DNA from: HO2-45-28 sp964574495
Lineage (GTDB): Bacteria > Patescibacteriota > Minisyncoccia > HO2-45-28
Assembly (NCBI GenBank): GCA_964574495.1
Contig: CAZNNT010000011.1
Location: 1 to 24,010, forward strand
Reading direction: 5' to 3'
Length of the DNA stretch: 24,010 bases
The notes below the pieces were generated by a model that was given only the letters and a program-made list of their open reading frames with translations, was not told where the DNA came from and did no database searches. Shown piece after piece: positions 7,183 through 14,315 of the stretch. Numbering within the stretch: the first letter of the stretch is position 1; each line of letters begins with the position of its first letter. Made by a program: the position numbers and the translations under genes.

Positions 7183-8272
7183 TGCTTGATATACGCGAAA
7201 ATGTTGAATTAGCAAAACATACGGTTTTTGGAATCGGGGGACCCGCTCGATACTTTTGCGAAATCGCTTCAGCCGAAGAACTGGCCGAGGCGGTTTTGTG
7301 GGCGCGCGCAAAGGCGAAACCTTTGTTTATTTTGGGCGCGGGGTCAAATGTTTTGGTTTCNNNNNNNNNNNNNNNNNNNNNNNNNNNNNNNNNNNNNNNN
7401 NNNNNNNNNNNNNNNNNNNNNNNNNNNNNNNNNNNNNNNNNNNNNNNNNNNNNNNNNNNNGCGCAAAGGCGAAACCTTTGTTTATTTTGGGCGCGGGGTC
7501 AAATGTTTTGGTTTCGGATAAGGGGTTTAACGGCATGGTTATAAAAAATAAAGCCAACAGCATAAAAATTGAAAATGAGGATATTAAAGCGGAGGCGGGG
7601 GCGCAGATGGCGCGGGTTGTGGCTGAATCGGTCAAGGCCGGACTTGCTGGTTTTGAATGGGCCATAGGCATCCCTGGCACCATCGGCGGGTCTGTTCGCG
7701 GAAACGCCGGATGTTTCGGCTTTGAGTTGCGCGATGTAGTTGAATCAGTGGATATTTTTGATAGCAATCAAAATAAATGTTTCAAGTTTCATGTTTCAAG
7801 TTGCAGGTTTAGCTATCGTGATTCAATTTTCAAACATAATCCCGATTTAATTATTCTTTCGACAACTTTGAAATTGCGGGCGGGTGATTCCAAAAAGTCC
7901 CAGAGCATCATTGCCGAATACGCGAAAAAACGCGCATCGTCGCAAGATATCGGCCAAAAATGCGCCGGATGCATTTTTAAAAATGTTGAGTGGTCCCGTA
8001 AAGACATACACAAGTCAGACTTGTGTATGAGATTTTCGGAACTAAGACAGTTTTCAGACAAGCCAAATATTCCGGCGGCATTTCTGATTGACCAACTCGG
8101 CCTAAAGGGCAAGCAAATTGGCGGCGCAAAAATTTCCGGAAGACACGCGAATTATTTTATAAATATTGGAGGCGCAACCGCCGAAGATGTGCTTACTTTA
8201 ATAACTATAGCCAAAGAGAAAGTCCAAAATCATTACGGCGTTTTTCTGGAAACGGAAATTCAGTTGCTGTAA
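7182..8272 (+). CDS. murB: UDP-N-acetylenolpyruvoylglucosamine reductase
   Basis: This FAD-dependent enzyme makes UDP-MurNAc in peptidoglycan precursor synthesis. Motifs in order are TVFGIGGPARYF, LGAGSNVLVSDKGF, GIPGTIGGSVRGNAGCFG, CRFSYRDSIFKH, CAGCIFKN, GLKGKQIGGAKISGRHANYF and a C-terminal ETEIQLL. The general-acid position in the CAGCIFKN motif is Cys, where many MurBs have Ser. The stretch between CIFKN and LIDQLGLKG is longer than in most bacteria, and part of it is encoded by a 25-bp palindrome. The gene is interrupted by 100 N flanked by a 55-bp duplication. Removing one copy and the Ns gives exactly 312 codons, so the real gene is an intact protein of 311 residues. Confidence 0.95.
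7306..7515. other. false scaffold gap with duplicated flanks
   Basis: The 55 bases at 7306-7360 are repeated exactly at 7461-7515 on the other side of 100 N. Deleting one copy plus the Ns restores an uninterrupted murB frame, so this is two overlapping contig ends left unmerged. It is not a biological repeat. Confidence 0.93.
8005..8029. repeat. 25-bp perfect palindrome inside murB
   Basis: catacacaagtc (8005-8016) is the exact reverse complement of gacttgtgtatg (8018-8029) around a single central base. It is read in frame as IHKSDLCM within the variable helical segment before the C-terminal MurB motif. Confidence 0.9.
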
Positions 8273-8306
8273 AAGTTGGCGAAGTCGGGTTTCAAAAGTG
8301 TTCTAC

Positions 8307-8315
8307 TTATCCACA
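8307..8315 (+). promoter_or_regulatory. DnaA-box motif TTATCCACA
   Basis: A perfect copy, in the intergenic region before the zinc-ribbon/two-component operon. A run of 11 G lies 12 nt downstream, between the box and the core promoter. Confidence 0.6.
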
Positions 8316-8327
8316 GCTCAAAGTTGA

Positions 8328-8338
8328 GGGGGGGGGGG
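8328..8338 (+). repeat. G11 homopolymer in promoter region
   Basis: Eleven consecutive G lie between the TTATCCACA motif and the putative -35 region. Changes in length would alter the distance between the two but not the -35/-10 spacing. Confidence 0.8.
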
Positions 8339-8367
8339 TTATGGGAAAGTCAATTTTATTGTATAAT
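8339..8367 (+). promoter_or_regulatory. candidate promoter of the two-component/dockerin-cohesin operon
   Basis: A consensus TATAAT lies at 8362-8367. The hexamer 17 nt upstream (TTATGG, 8339-8344) is a poor -35, so the promoter may depend on an activator. A start near 8374 gives a leader of about 90 nt. Confidence 0.5.
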
Positions 8368-8403
8368 AAAAGTGTTTAAAACTATATAAATTAAAGTTAA
8401 TTC

Positions 8404-8456
8404 TTTGTAGCTCTACGGCCTACAAAATTCATATTTTGAATTGCGTGGGTTTTTTT
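8404..8456 (+). promoter_or_regulatory. leader hairpins before the zinc-ribbon gene
   Basis: tttgtag (8404-8410) pairs with ctacaaa (8420-8426), and the partly overlapping aattca (8426-8431) pairs with tgaatt (8437-8442). A T7 run follows at 8450-8456, just before the start codon at 8464. It could be an attenuator, but the T-run is 7 nt from the second stem and the stems are weak. Confidence 0.3.
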
Positions 8457-8463
8457 ACTTTTA

Positions 8464-8670
8464 ATGACCAAATTTGTCAGCAAAGATGGGGAAAACTTGG
8501 GTCACTGCCCTTATTGCAGAGGGATCGTTTTTAAAGATTTTAAGAATAAAAACAATGGCCGAGCGGGAATTTCGTTTATTATGAAATGTCCGCATTGTTT
8601 AAAATTAGTGGCCATAAGGATTGATCCGCAAAGGGGCGTTATGATAGAAGCCCATAAAGACAGCAGTTAA
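8464..8670 (+). CDS. small zinc-ribbon-like protein
   Basis: The 68-residue product has two CxxC knuckles, CPYC at about residues 15-18 and CPHC at about 42-45, separated by about 23 residues. This is the arrangement of a single zinc ribbon. No other motif is visible and there is no membrane segment. It precedes the histidine kinase by only 3 nt and is the first gene of that operon, so it may be a small regulatory or adaptor protein. This role is inferred from position only. The small size and four conserved-looking Cys support it being real. Confidence 0.75.
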   Translation: MTKFVSKDGENLGHCPYCRGIVFKDFKNKNNGRAGISFIMKCPHCLKLVAIRIDPQRGVMIEAHKDSS

Positions 8671-8673
8671 ATT

Positions 8674-10368
8674 ATGTTTAAAAAAATACGTCTTGCGAAC
8701 AGATTTTCTTTGTTTACGTTCATTTTCCTTTTTTTGCTTGTTTTGGCTCTGAATTTCGGCGTAAGTTACATTTTAAAAAATTACTTGCTTGAAATAAGTA
8801 GTTCTTACGTCGCGCAGTTGATTCGGGTTCACGCCAACAAGGAGTTAACGGAGGACGACTTTTTAATCGAAGACCCCCGATTGGTCAGGCAAAAGTTTTG
8901 GGTTTTTTTCCAAGATATTCAAGCGCCCAACATAATCAGAATTAAGGTTTGGGACAGGGGCGCGAGGGTTATTTTTTCAGATGACGCGACTATTGTCGGG
9001 CAGAAATTTACGGATAACGAAGAATTTAATAAGGCAATTTTGGGAGAGACGGTCAGTAAAATTCAGGGGCCAATTAAATCGGAAAATAAATCCGAGCGGT
9101 CTTATTCCCAACTGATGGAAATTTATGTTCCGATATTTTTTATGGAAAGTCGGACGCCCGCGGGCGTAATTGAGACCTATTTTAATTTGGACGAAATTAA
9201 CGCGTTAATGACTCGCGCTCGTTTTTTCGCCGCGGCGTTAATTCTTTTGGCAATTTTTGTCTACTGGATTTTGCTTTTATTTGCATTCAAAAAAACCGCG
9301 CAAGAACCGATGCGCGAAATGGAAAAATACAAATTGGCTGTTGAAAACGCGTCTGATCACATAATCATAACCGACAGCGACGGCGTTATTCTATACGTCA
9401 ATAAGGCCGCGGAAAAAACAACCGGATATTCTATGGAAGAAATGATTGGCGCCCGCCCGTCTTTATGGGGCAAAAAAATGCCGCAGGAGTTTTATGAAAA
9501 GATGTGGAAAACCATAAAATACGATAAAAAAGTATTTAAAGGCGAACTTAAAAATCAAAGAAAAAGCGGAGAAAATTATTTTGCCGAGGTCACGATTGCT
9601 CCGGTTTTGGACNNNNNNNNNNGCAATGTAATATTTTTTGTGGGTATTGAAAGAAATATAACCAAAGAAAAAGAATTGGAAAAAACCAGAACGGATTTTA
9701 TTACGCTGGCGTCGCACCAATTAAGAACTCCGCTTTCCGGAATCAAGTGGCTTATAGAGACCCTGCAAAAAGGGGTTTTGGGGGAATTGAATCCGAAACA
9801 AAAGGAGTACATTGACGAGATTTATCGCGCAAACGAAAAAATGATCGTATTGGTTTACGACATGCTTAATGTTTTGGGTCTTGAGGGCATGAAGAATATC
9901 AAAAAGGAAATAATTGATGTTGATTCATTATTAAAAGAATTATCTGATTCATTTGAACCCGCGGCAAAAAGCAAGGGGGTTGAATTTAAACACACCTCTT
10001 CCGTTTATGGCTTAAAAATAAAAACATCACGTGATTTTTTAAGCACCGTACTTGAATGTTTTATTTCAAACGCAATTGATTATTCTAATGCCAAAAAAGA
10101 GGTGGTTTTGGATATAAAAGAGGAGCCGGACGCAATTATTTTTTCAGTAACGGACAGCGGAATAGGTATTCCTAAAGACGAAGAAGGCAGGATTTTTGAA
10201 AGATTTTACCGTGCCTCAAACGCTAAAACCGTAAAGCCTAATGGCACCGGGCTTGGCCTTTATATTGCCAAAATTTCCGCCGAAAAAATAGGAGGATCGA
10301 TATATTTCAAGTCCGAAAAAGGAAAAGGGTCGACTTTTTATTTACGCCTTCCCAAGTTAGGAAATTAA
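8674..10368 (+). CDS. membrane sensor histidine kinase with PAS domain
   Basis: This is a sensor kinase that autophosphorylates on His and would pass the phosphate to the receiver encoded next. The 564-residue product has a first membrane helix (about 12-33), an extracytoplasmic sensor of about 150 residues, a second membrane helix (about 185-207) and a PAS domain (about 215-325). A HisKA domain with SHQLRTPLSG (His about 348) and a HATPase domain follow, with ISNAIDYS (N box), DSGIGIP (G1), IFERFYRA (F box) and GTGLGLYIAK (G2). All catalytic boxes are intact. Ten N at 9613-9622 fall in the last part of the PAS domain; the length fits the reading frame. The sensor domain resembles the single-Cache/PAS-like type, but the ligand is unknown. 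Confidence 0.94.
   Translation: MFKKIRLANRFSLFTFIFLFLLVLALNFGVSYILKNYLLEISSSYVAQLIRVHANKELTEDDFLIEDPRLVRQKFWVFFQDIQAPNIIRIKVWDRGARVIFSDDATIVGQKFTDNEEFNKAILGETVSKIQGPIKSENKSERSYSQLMEIYVPIFFMESRTPAGVIETYFNLDEINALMTRARFFAAALILLAIFVYWILLLFAFKKTAQEPMREMEKYKLAVENASDHIIITDSDGVILYVNKAAEKTTGYSMEEMIGARPSLWGKKMPQEFYEKMWKTIKYDKKVFKGELKNQRKSGENYFAEVTIAPVLDXXXXNVIFFVGIERNITKEKELEKTRTDFITLASHQLRTPLSGIKWLIETLQKGVLGELNPKQKEYIDEIYRANEKMIVLVYDMLNVLGLEGMKNIKKEIIDVDSLLKELSDSFEPAAKSKGVEFKHTSSVYGLKIKTSRDFLSTVLECFISNAIDYSNAKKEVVLDIKEEPDAIIFSVTDSGIGIPKDEEGRIFERFYRASNAKTVKPNGTGLGLYIAKISAEKIGGSIYFKSEKGKGSTFYLRLPKLGN
9613..9622. other. 10-N assembly gap in the kinase PAS domain
   Basis: Ten unknown bases lie between APVLD and NVIFFVGIERN. 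The reading frame continues across it as given, so the gap size is probably about right. Confidence 0.9.
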
Positions 10369-10384
10369 TAATTAAAAAATAATT

Positions 10385-10774
10385 ATGAATAAAGTATTGA
10401 TTGTTGAAGATGAAGAGTTTTTGGTCCGAGTTCTTAAGGATAACCTTGAAACTGAAAATTTCAGCGCGGATGTCGCTATAGACGGCGACAGCGCGATTGA
10501 ACGGATAAGAACGAATCGCCCGGACATTGTTTTGCTAGATTTGCTTTTACCGAAACGCGACGGATTTTCAGTACTTGAGGAGATTAAAAAAGATCCAGCG
10601 CTAAAAACGATTCCGGTAATCGTGCTTTCAAATCTGGGGGGAGACGCCGATATTAAAAAAGCTCTTTCGCTCGGAGCCGAAAATTATTTCGTCAAATCCC
10701 AGCATCCTATTGAGGAAGTCATAGATATGGTCAAGGCATACCTTGGCGGTCAACGTTCTTCTTCGGCGCAGTAA
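10385..10774 (+). CDS. receiver-only response regulator
   Basis: The 129-residue product is a stand-alone CheY-like receiver. Acidic residues Glu8/Asp9, phospho-acceptor Asp52 (VLLDLLLP), Ser82 (VIVLSN) and Lys104 (YFVKS) are all in place. There is no DNA-binding output domain, so it must act through protein partners or as part of a phosphorelay. It starts 16 nt after the kinase and ends 4 nt before the dockerin protein gene. That spacing places signal transduction and a surface-protein pair on what is probably one transcript. Confidence 0.93.
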   Translation: MNKVLIVEDEEFLVRVLKDNLETENFSADVAIDGDSAIERIRTNRPDIVLLDLLLPKRDGFSVLEEIKKDPALKTIPVIVLSNLGGDADIKKALSLGAENYFVKSQHPIEEVIDMVKAYLGGQRSSSAQ

Positions 10775-10778
10775 TCGC

Positions 10779-12413
10779 ATGCTTAAAATTAAAAAATTTT
10801 TAATCGCGGGCTTGCTGATTTTACCTTTTATTTTAGCAAAGGCGGCTCAGCCGACTAACGCGGTTAAATTCGTTATTTTAGACCCGGATGACAGTATTGT
10901 CGGAGTACCGGTTACGGTTACAGTCCAAGCCCGAAAGAGCAACAATCAAATTGATACGAGTTACCAAAATGATGTAACGATAGTTGCGAGCGGTTCAGCC
11001 ACTGGCGAAGGTCTGGTTGATATAGTGAACGGGGTGGGCACGCGCGAGATAAACGACGAAGTTGCCGAAACCGTAGCGCTTTCGCTTTCAGACACCCAAG
11101 GAACAGGTTTAGACGTAAGTTCCGCGCGGGAAGTTGTTTTTAGTTTATTTGGATCGGGGATTTTACATCAAAGCAAGTTCAAATTTCGAGATAGCGGAAC
11201 TGAAGCTGGGGCGACCGGTTATGGAGATCCGGATGTGGGAGAAAATTCCTATATTTCCGTAAATCCGAATTCTATTTTCCGTCTGCGATTTTTAATTAAA
11301 GTGACGGGTGGTGACGGCGCGATTACTCCGCTTCTGGAATTTAGAGAGGAGAGCGGTGGCGGTGATTGTACAGTCGGCGATTGGACGACGGTAACATCAT
11401 CAACAAAAGACGCATTACTTTTTCCGTCCCCCGATTTTGAAGATGGCGCGCCCACGACTCAACAGCTTGCCACCGGACCTTCGTTTACGGCAGGCGCTAT
11501 TTTTGACTCCACGAATCCCGGATCAAGGCTTATTCTGACTAAACAATTTTCCACGGAATATGAGTGGTCTATGAAAGTTTCTCCGAATGTTCCTCTGGGC
11601 GCATCATATAATTTTCGGATTACCAATAACGGCGCGGCTCTGGATAGTTACGAACAATGTCCCGGGTTGTCTATTCATAAAGGCGGTGTAAGCCCCACAA
11701 TAGTGACTTTTTCCGGCTCGGCCTTTCCCGCGGGAGAAATATTTATAGTTAATAAAGATATCAGATTTGAAAAGATTTTGAGCCGGGATGTCGCGATCGG
11801 AAAAGAGGGGGATTTTCATACGAGCTTCATCGGTGTTTTACAAGGTCAGAATAGTTTTGGTCTTCGCGTTAAAGATAAAGACGGGCGGATAACGCAATCA
11901 AAATTTTTTAACATAGACACGATTTCAAATAGTTTAACCAAAAAAGAAATACTTGTGCCTCCGACCTTGGGTTTCGCAAAATCTGCTGTCACGCGAGGCG
12001 AATCCGTAGCGGTTTTGGGCTATGCCTCACCGGGTCACAAAGTTCGCGCTGAAGTTGACGGCAAGATAAAAGTTGAAGTTGACGCGGGAGACGACGGTTC
12101 GTATAGAATCATAATACCCACAGGGGAACTGGAATTCGGCGCTCACAGCATTTACGCGAAAACGGTTAATCCCGCGACTAAACAAGAAAGCGATCTTTCC
12201 CCGCTTAATTCTTTTACAGTTTCCCGTCTCCAGCAGGTTAGCGCCGATTTAAATAGCGATAACGCCGTTGATATAAGGGATTGGAGTATTTTTCTCGCGC
12301 TCTGGGGTTCTAAAGAGAAAGAAGAAGCGAAGGGAAAAATTGATTTTAATAATGATGGTAAAATTGACGTATCGGATTTTAGTATTTTTATTCGTAGCAT
12401 AAAAAGAAAATGA
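10779..12413 (+). CDS. secreted dockerin-bearing surface protein 1
   Basis: I chose the ATG at 10779, because the more upstream ATG overlaps the response regulator and adds residues before the signal peptide. The 544-residue product has a signal peptide (KKFLIAGLLILPFILAKAA). An Ig-like/invasin-type beta domain covers about 25-125, and a beta-rich middle region of unknown fold covers about 130-300. Two small Ig-like modules follow (FSGSAFPAGEIFIV and VLGYASPGHKVRAEV). A C-terminal type I dockerin covers about 487-541, with two Ca2+-binding repeats: DLNSDNAVDIRDWSIF and DFNNDGKIDVSDFSIF. It has no membrane anchor. Its stop overlaps the cohesin gene start as ATGA. It is likely exported and held at the surface by a cohesin; its binding target is unknown. 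Confidence 0.88.
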   Translation: MLKIKKFLIAGLLILPFILAKAAQPTNAVKFVILDPDDSIVGVPVTVTVQARKSNNQIDTSYQNDVTIVASGSATGEGLVDIVNGVGTREINDEVAETVALSLSDTQGTGLDVSSAREVVFSLFGSGILHQSKFKFRDSGTEAGATGYGDPDVGENSYISVNPNSIFRLRFLIKVTGGDGAITPLLEFREESGGGDCTVGDWTTVTSSTKDALLFPSPDFEDGAPTTQQLATGPSFTAGAIFDSTNPGSRLILTKQFSTEYEWSMKVSPNVPLGASYNFRITNNGAALDSYEQCPGLSIHKGGVSPTIVTFSGSAFPAGEIFIVNKDIRFEKILSRDVAIGKEGDFHTSFIGVLQGQNSFGLRVKDKDGRITQSKFFNIDTISNSLTKKEILVPPTLGFAKSAVTRGESVAVLGYASPGHKVRAEVDGKIKVEVDAGDDGSYRIIIPTGELEFGAHSIYAKTVNPATKQESDLSPLNSFTVSRLQQVSADLNSDNAVDIRDWSIFLALWGSKEKEEAKGKIDFNNDGKIDVSDFSIFIRSIKRK

Positions 12414-14207
12414 AACATAAACATGTTTTAATATTATTCGGGTTATTATTGGTTTTTTCTTTCGCCGGCTTGGCGGAGGCCGCGACCATTTTTGCATCGC
12501 CTTCAAATTTAGACGCGGGAGTTGGGGATGAAATAATCATGGATATAAAAATAGATAGCGAGGGCGCCGGATTTAACGCCGGTCAAGCCGTTATCCGTTT
12601 CCCAAAAGAAACATTAGAAGTAGTTTCTCTAAAAAAAGACGGATCGGCTTTCAGTTTTTGGCTTGAAGAGCCCAATTTTTCAAATAACGAGGGCATTGTT
12701 TCATTTATTGGCGGAACGCCATACGGAGTTTCCGGAAGTTCAATTCAAATTTTAAAAATTGTTTTTAAAACCCGCGGAAGCGGACAGGCCGAGCTTCTTT
12801 TGCCTGAAGCCGCCATAACCGCGTCCGATGGCAGCGGTACGAATATTTTGTCAAAAATCAGTGGCGCTTTAATAAGCGNNNNNNNNNNNNNNNNNNNNNN
12901 NNNNNNNNNNNNNNNNNNNNNNNNNNNNNNNNNNNNNNNNNNNNNNNNNNNNNNNNNNNNNNNNNNNNNNNNNNGTCCCAGAGCCGCGGCAAATTACGAG
13001 GACTCCAGCTGCTGCCGCCGGATTGCCGGCAAAACCGGAAATATCTGTTCCGCTTTACCCCGACCTTTCTCGCTGGTATAACATTTCGGATATTTTTACG
13101 GCGCGCTGGGATTTGCCGCCGGATGTTTCCGGCGTGAGTACCGCCTTAAATACCCAGCCTAACTATGCGCCTACGGCGGTATCGGAGGGCTTGTTTGAAG
13201 AAAAAACATTTGAATCGCTGAGCGACGGCGTGAGTTATTTTCATATTCGTTTTCGCAATAACATCGGCTGGGGACCTGTTTCCCATTATCGTCTGGCGGT
13301 TGATACCCGTCCGCCGGCGGGTTTTGAGGCGGTTTCTTTAGAGGGTTTGTTTACGGATAATCCGTCGCCGACTTTAAATTTTCAAACAACGGACGCTCTT
13401 TCTGGAATTGCCGAATATCAAATCCGCATAGGCGTTGGAGACCTGATAAGAATCCCCGCGGATGGATTTAACGGAGTTTTCAAGTTACCTCTGCAGGCGC
13501 CGGGCAAAAGACAAGTTGTAATTAGGGCCGTGGATGCGGCCGGAAACGGAGTTGAAAACAGTTTGACGCTTGAAATTCTGCCCATTGATTCTCCGGTCAT
13601 TGCTTTTATAACCTCGGAAGTTTTTTCCGATGACGAAATCCCGCTGGCAATTAACGGTACTGCTCCGGCTAATTTAGATGTGCTTTTGAGTTTAAGGCGT
13701 TTGTTGCGAAATGATAAATATGAAATTACCGCGCAAAAAGTAGTTCGTAGTGACGAAAGAGGGAGGTGGGAAGGCGCTTTTGATGCTCCGCCAAAAAACG
13801 GAGATTATGTTGCAATTGCTCAAAGCCGTGACGATCGCGGCGCTTTGAGTCTTGAGGTTGCGTCTGATGAAATTAAAGTAAGAAGCAAACCGATAATTCA
13901 AATCGGATTTATCCGGCTTGGTAAGGGGGGCGCCGCGTTATTTCTGCTTTTTGTGCTTATCGCGGGATTTGGAGGGGGTTTTTGGTTCTACAGAAAGTGG
14001 CATGAAAAGTTATCTTTACGGATTGGTTTTACCGGATCCGAGATTACAAAAATATTCAAGATTATTCGAGAAGATGTTGAACGAATATCCAAAGCGCTTC
14101 AAACCCCAACTACGGGTGACGACGAATACGCGATAAAAAGACTCTATGAAAATATCCAAAAGATGGAAATGTATATAAAAAAAGGCATTGATAAGATAAT
14201 AAAATAA
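12410..14207 (+). CDS. membrane-anchored cohesin protein 1 (interrupted by an assembly gap)
   Basis: The gene begins with a signal peptide (ending LAEAA) and a type I cohesin-like domain (about residues 24-155), with segments DAGVGDEIIMDIKID, FWLEEPNFSNNEG, FIGGTPYGVSGSS and SDGSGTNIL. After 96 N (12879-12974) the frame resumes with an Ala/Pro linker. Fibronectin/Ig-like beta domains (IFTARWDLPPDVSGV and VDTRPPAGFEA), a membrane helix (GAALFLLFVLIAGFGGGFWF) and a helical cytoplasmic tail of about 70 residues follow. As written the two halves are in different frames; a true gap of 2 mod 3 bases joins them. It overlaps dockerin protein 1 by 4 nt. It is inferred to be an outward-facing receptor that binds dockerins in the cell envelope. 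Confidence 0.85.
12879..12974. other. 96-N assembly gap in cohesin protein 1
   Basis: The gap separates the end of the cohesin domain from the linker. The flanking frames differ by the stated size, so the size is an estimate. Confidence 0.9.
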
Positions 14208-14237
14208 ATTATAAACACAGGTTCTGCTTCTTATCTA

Positions 14238-14274
14238 ACTTGGATATGGCGTGTCTAGGTATGCGCGGTTTTTT
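14238..14274 (+). terminator. hairpin and possible terminator after cohesin protein 1
   Basis: acttggatat (14238-14247) pairs with gtgtctaggt (14251-14260) around ggc over 10 positions, four of them G-U. An alternative stem gcgtgt(14249-14254)/atgcgc(14261-14266) is followed by gg and six T (14269-14274), as in an intrinsic terminator. The first hairpin is a diverged copy of the one at 16507-16531. Confidence 0.4.
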
Positions 14275-14296
14275 ATGGCATAAAAGATTCAGATTT

Positions 14297-14305
14297 TGTT
14301 ATAAT
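14297..14305 (+). promoter_or_regulatory. extended -10 promoter before the BNR/WxL-like gene
   Basis: TGT followed directly by TATAAT (14300-14305) is an extended -10. No good -35 is seen. The start codon at 14316 is only 11 nt downstream, so the mRNA would have almost no leader. Confidence 0.4.
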
Positions 14306-14315
14306 AAAGGAAGTG

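Noticed and set aside
7306..7515. 55-bp direct repeat in murB as a biological duplication
   Set aside because: The copies flank exactly 100 N, and removing one with the Ns restores a 312-codon gene, so it is an unmerged contig overlap.
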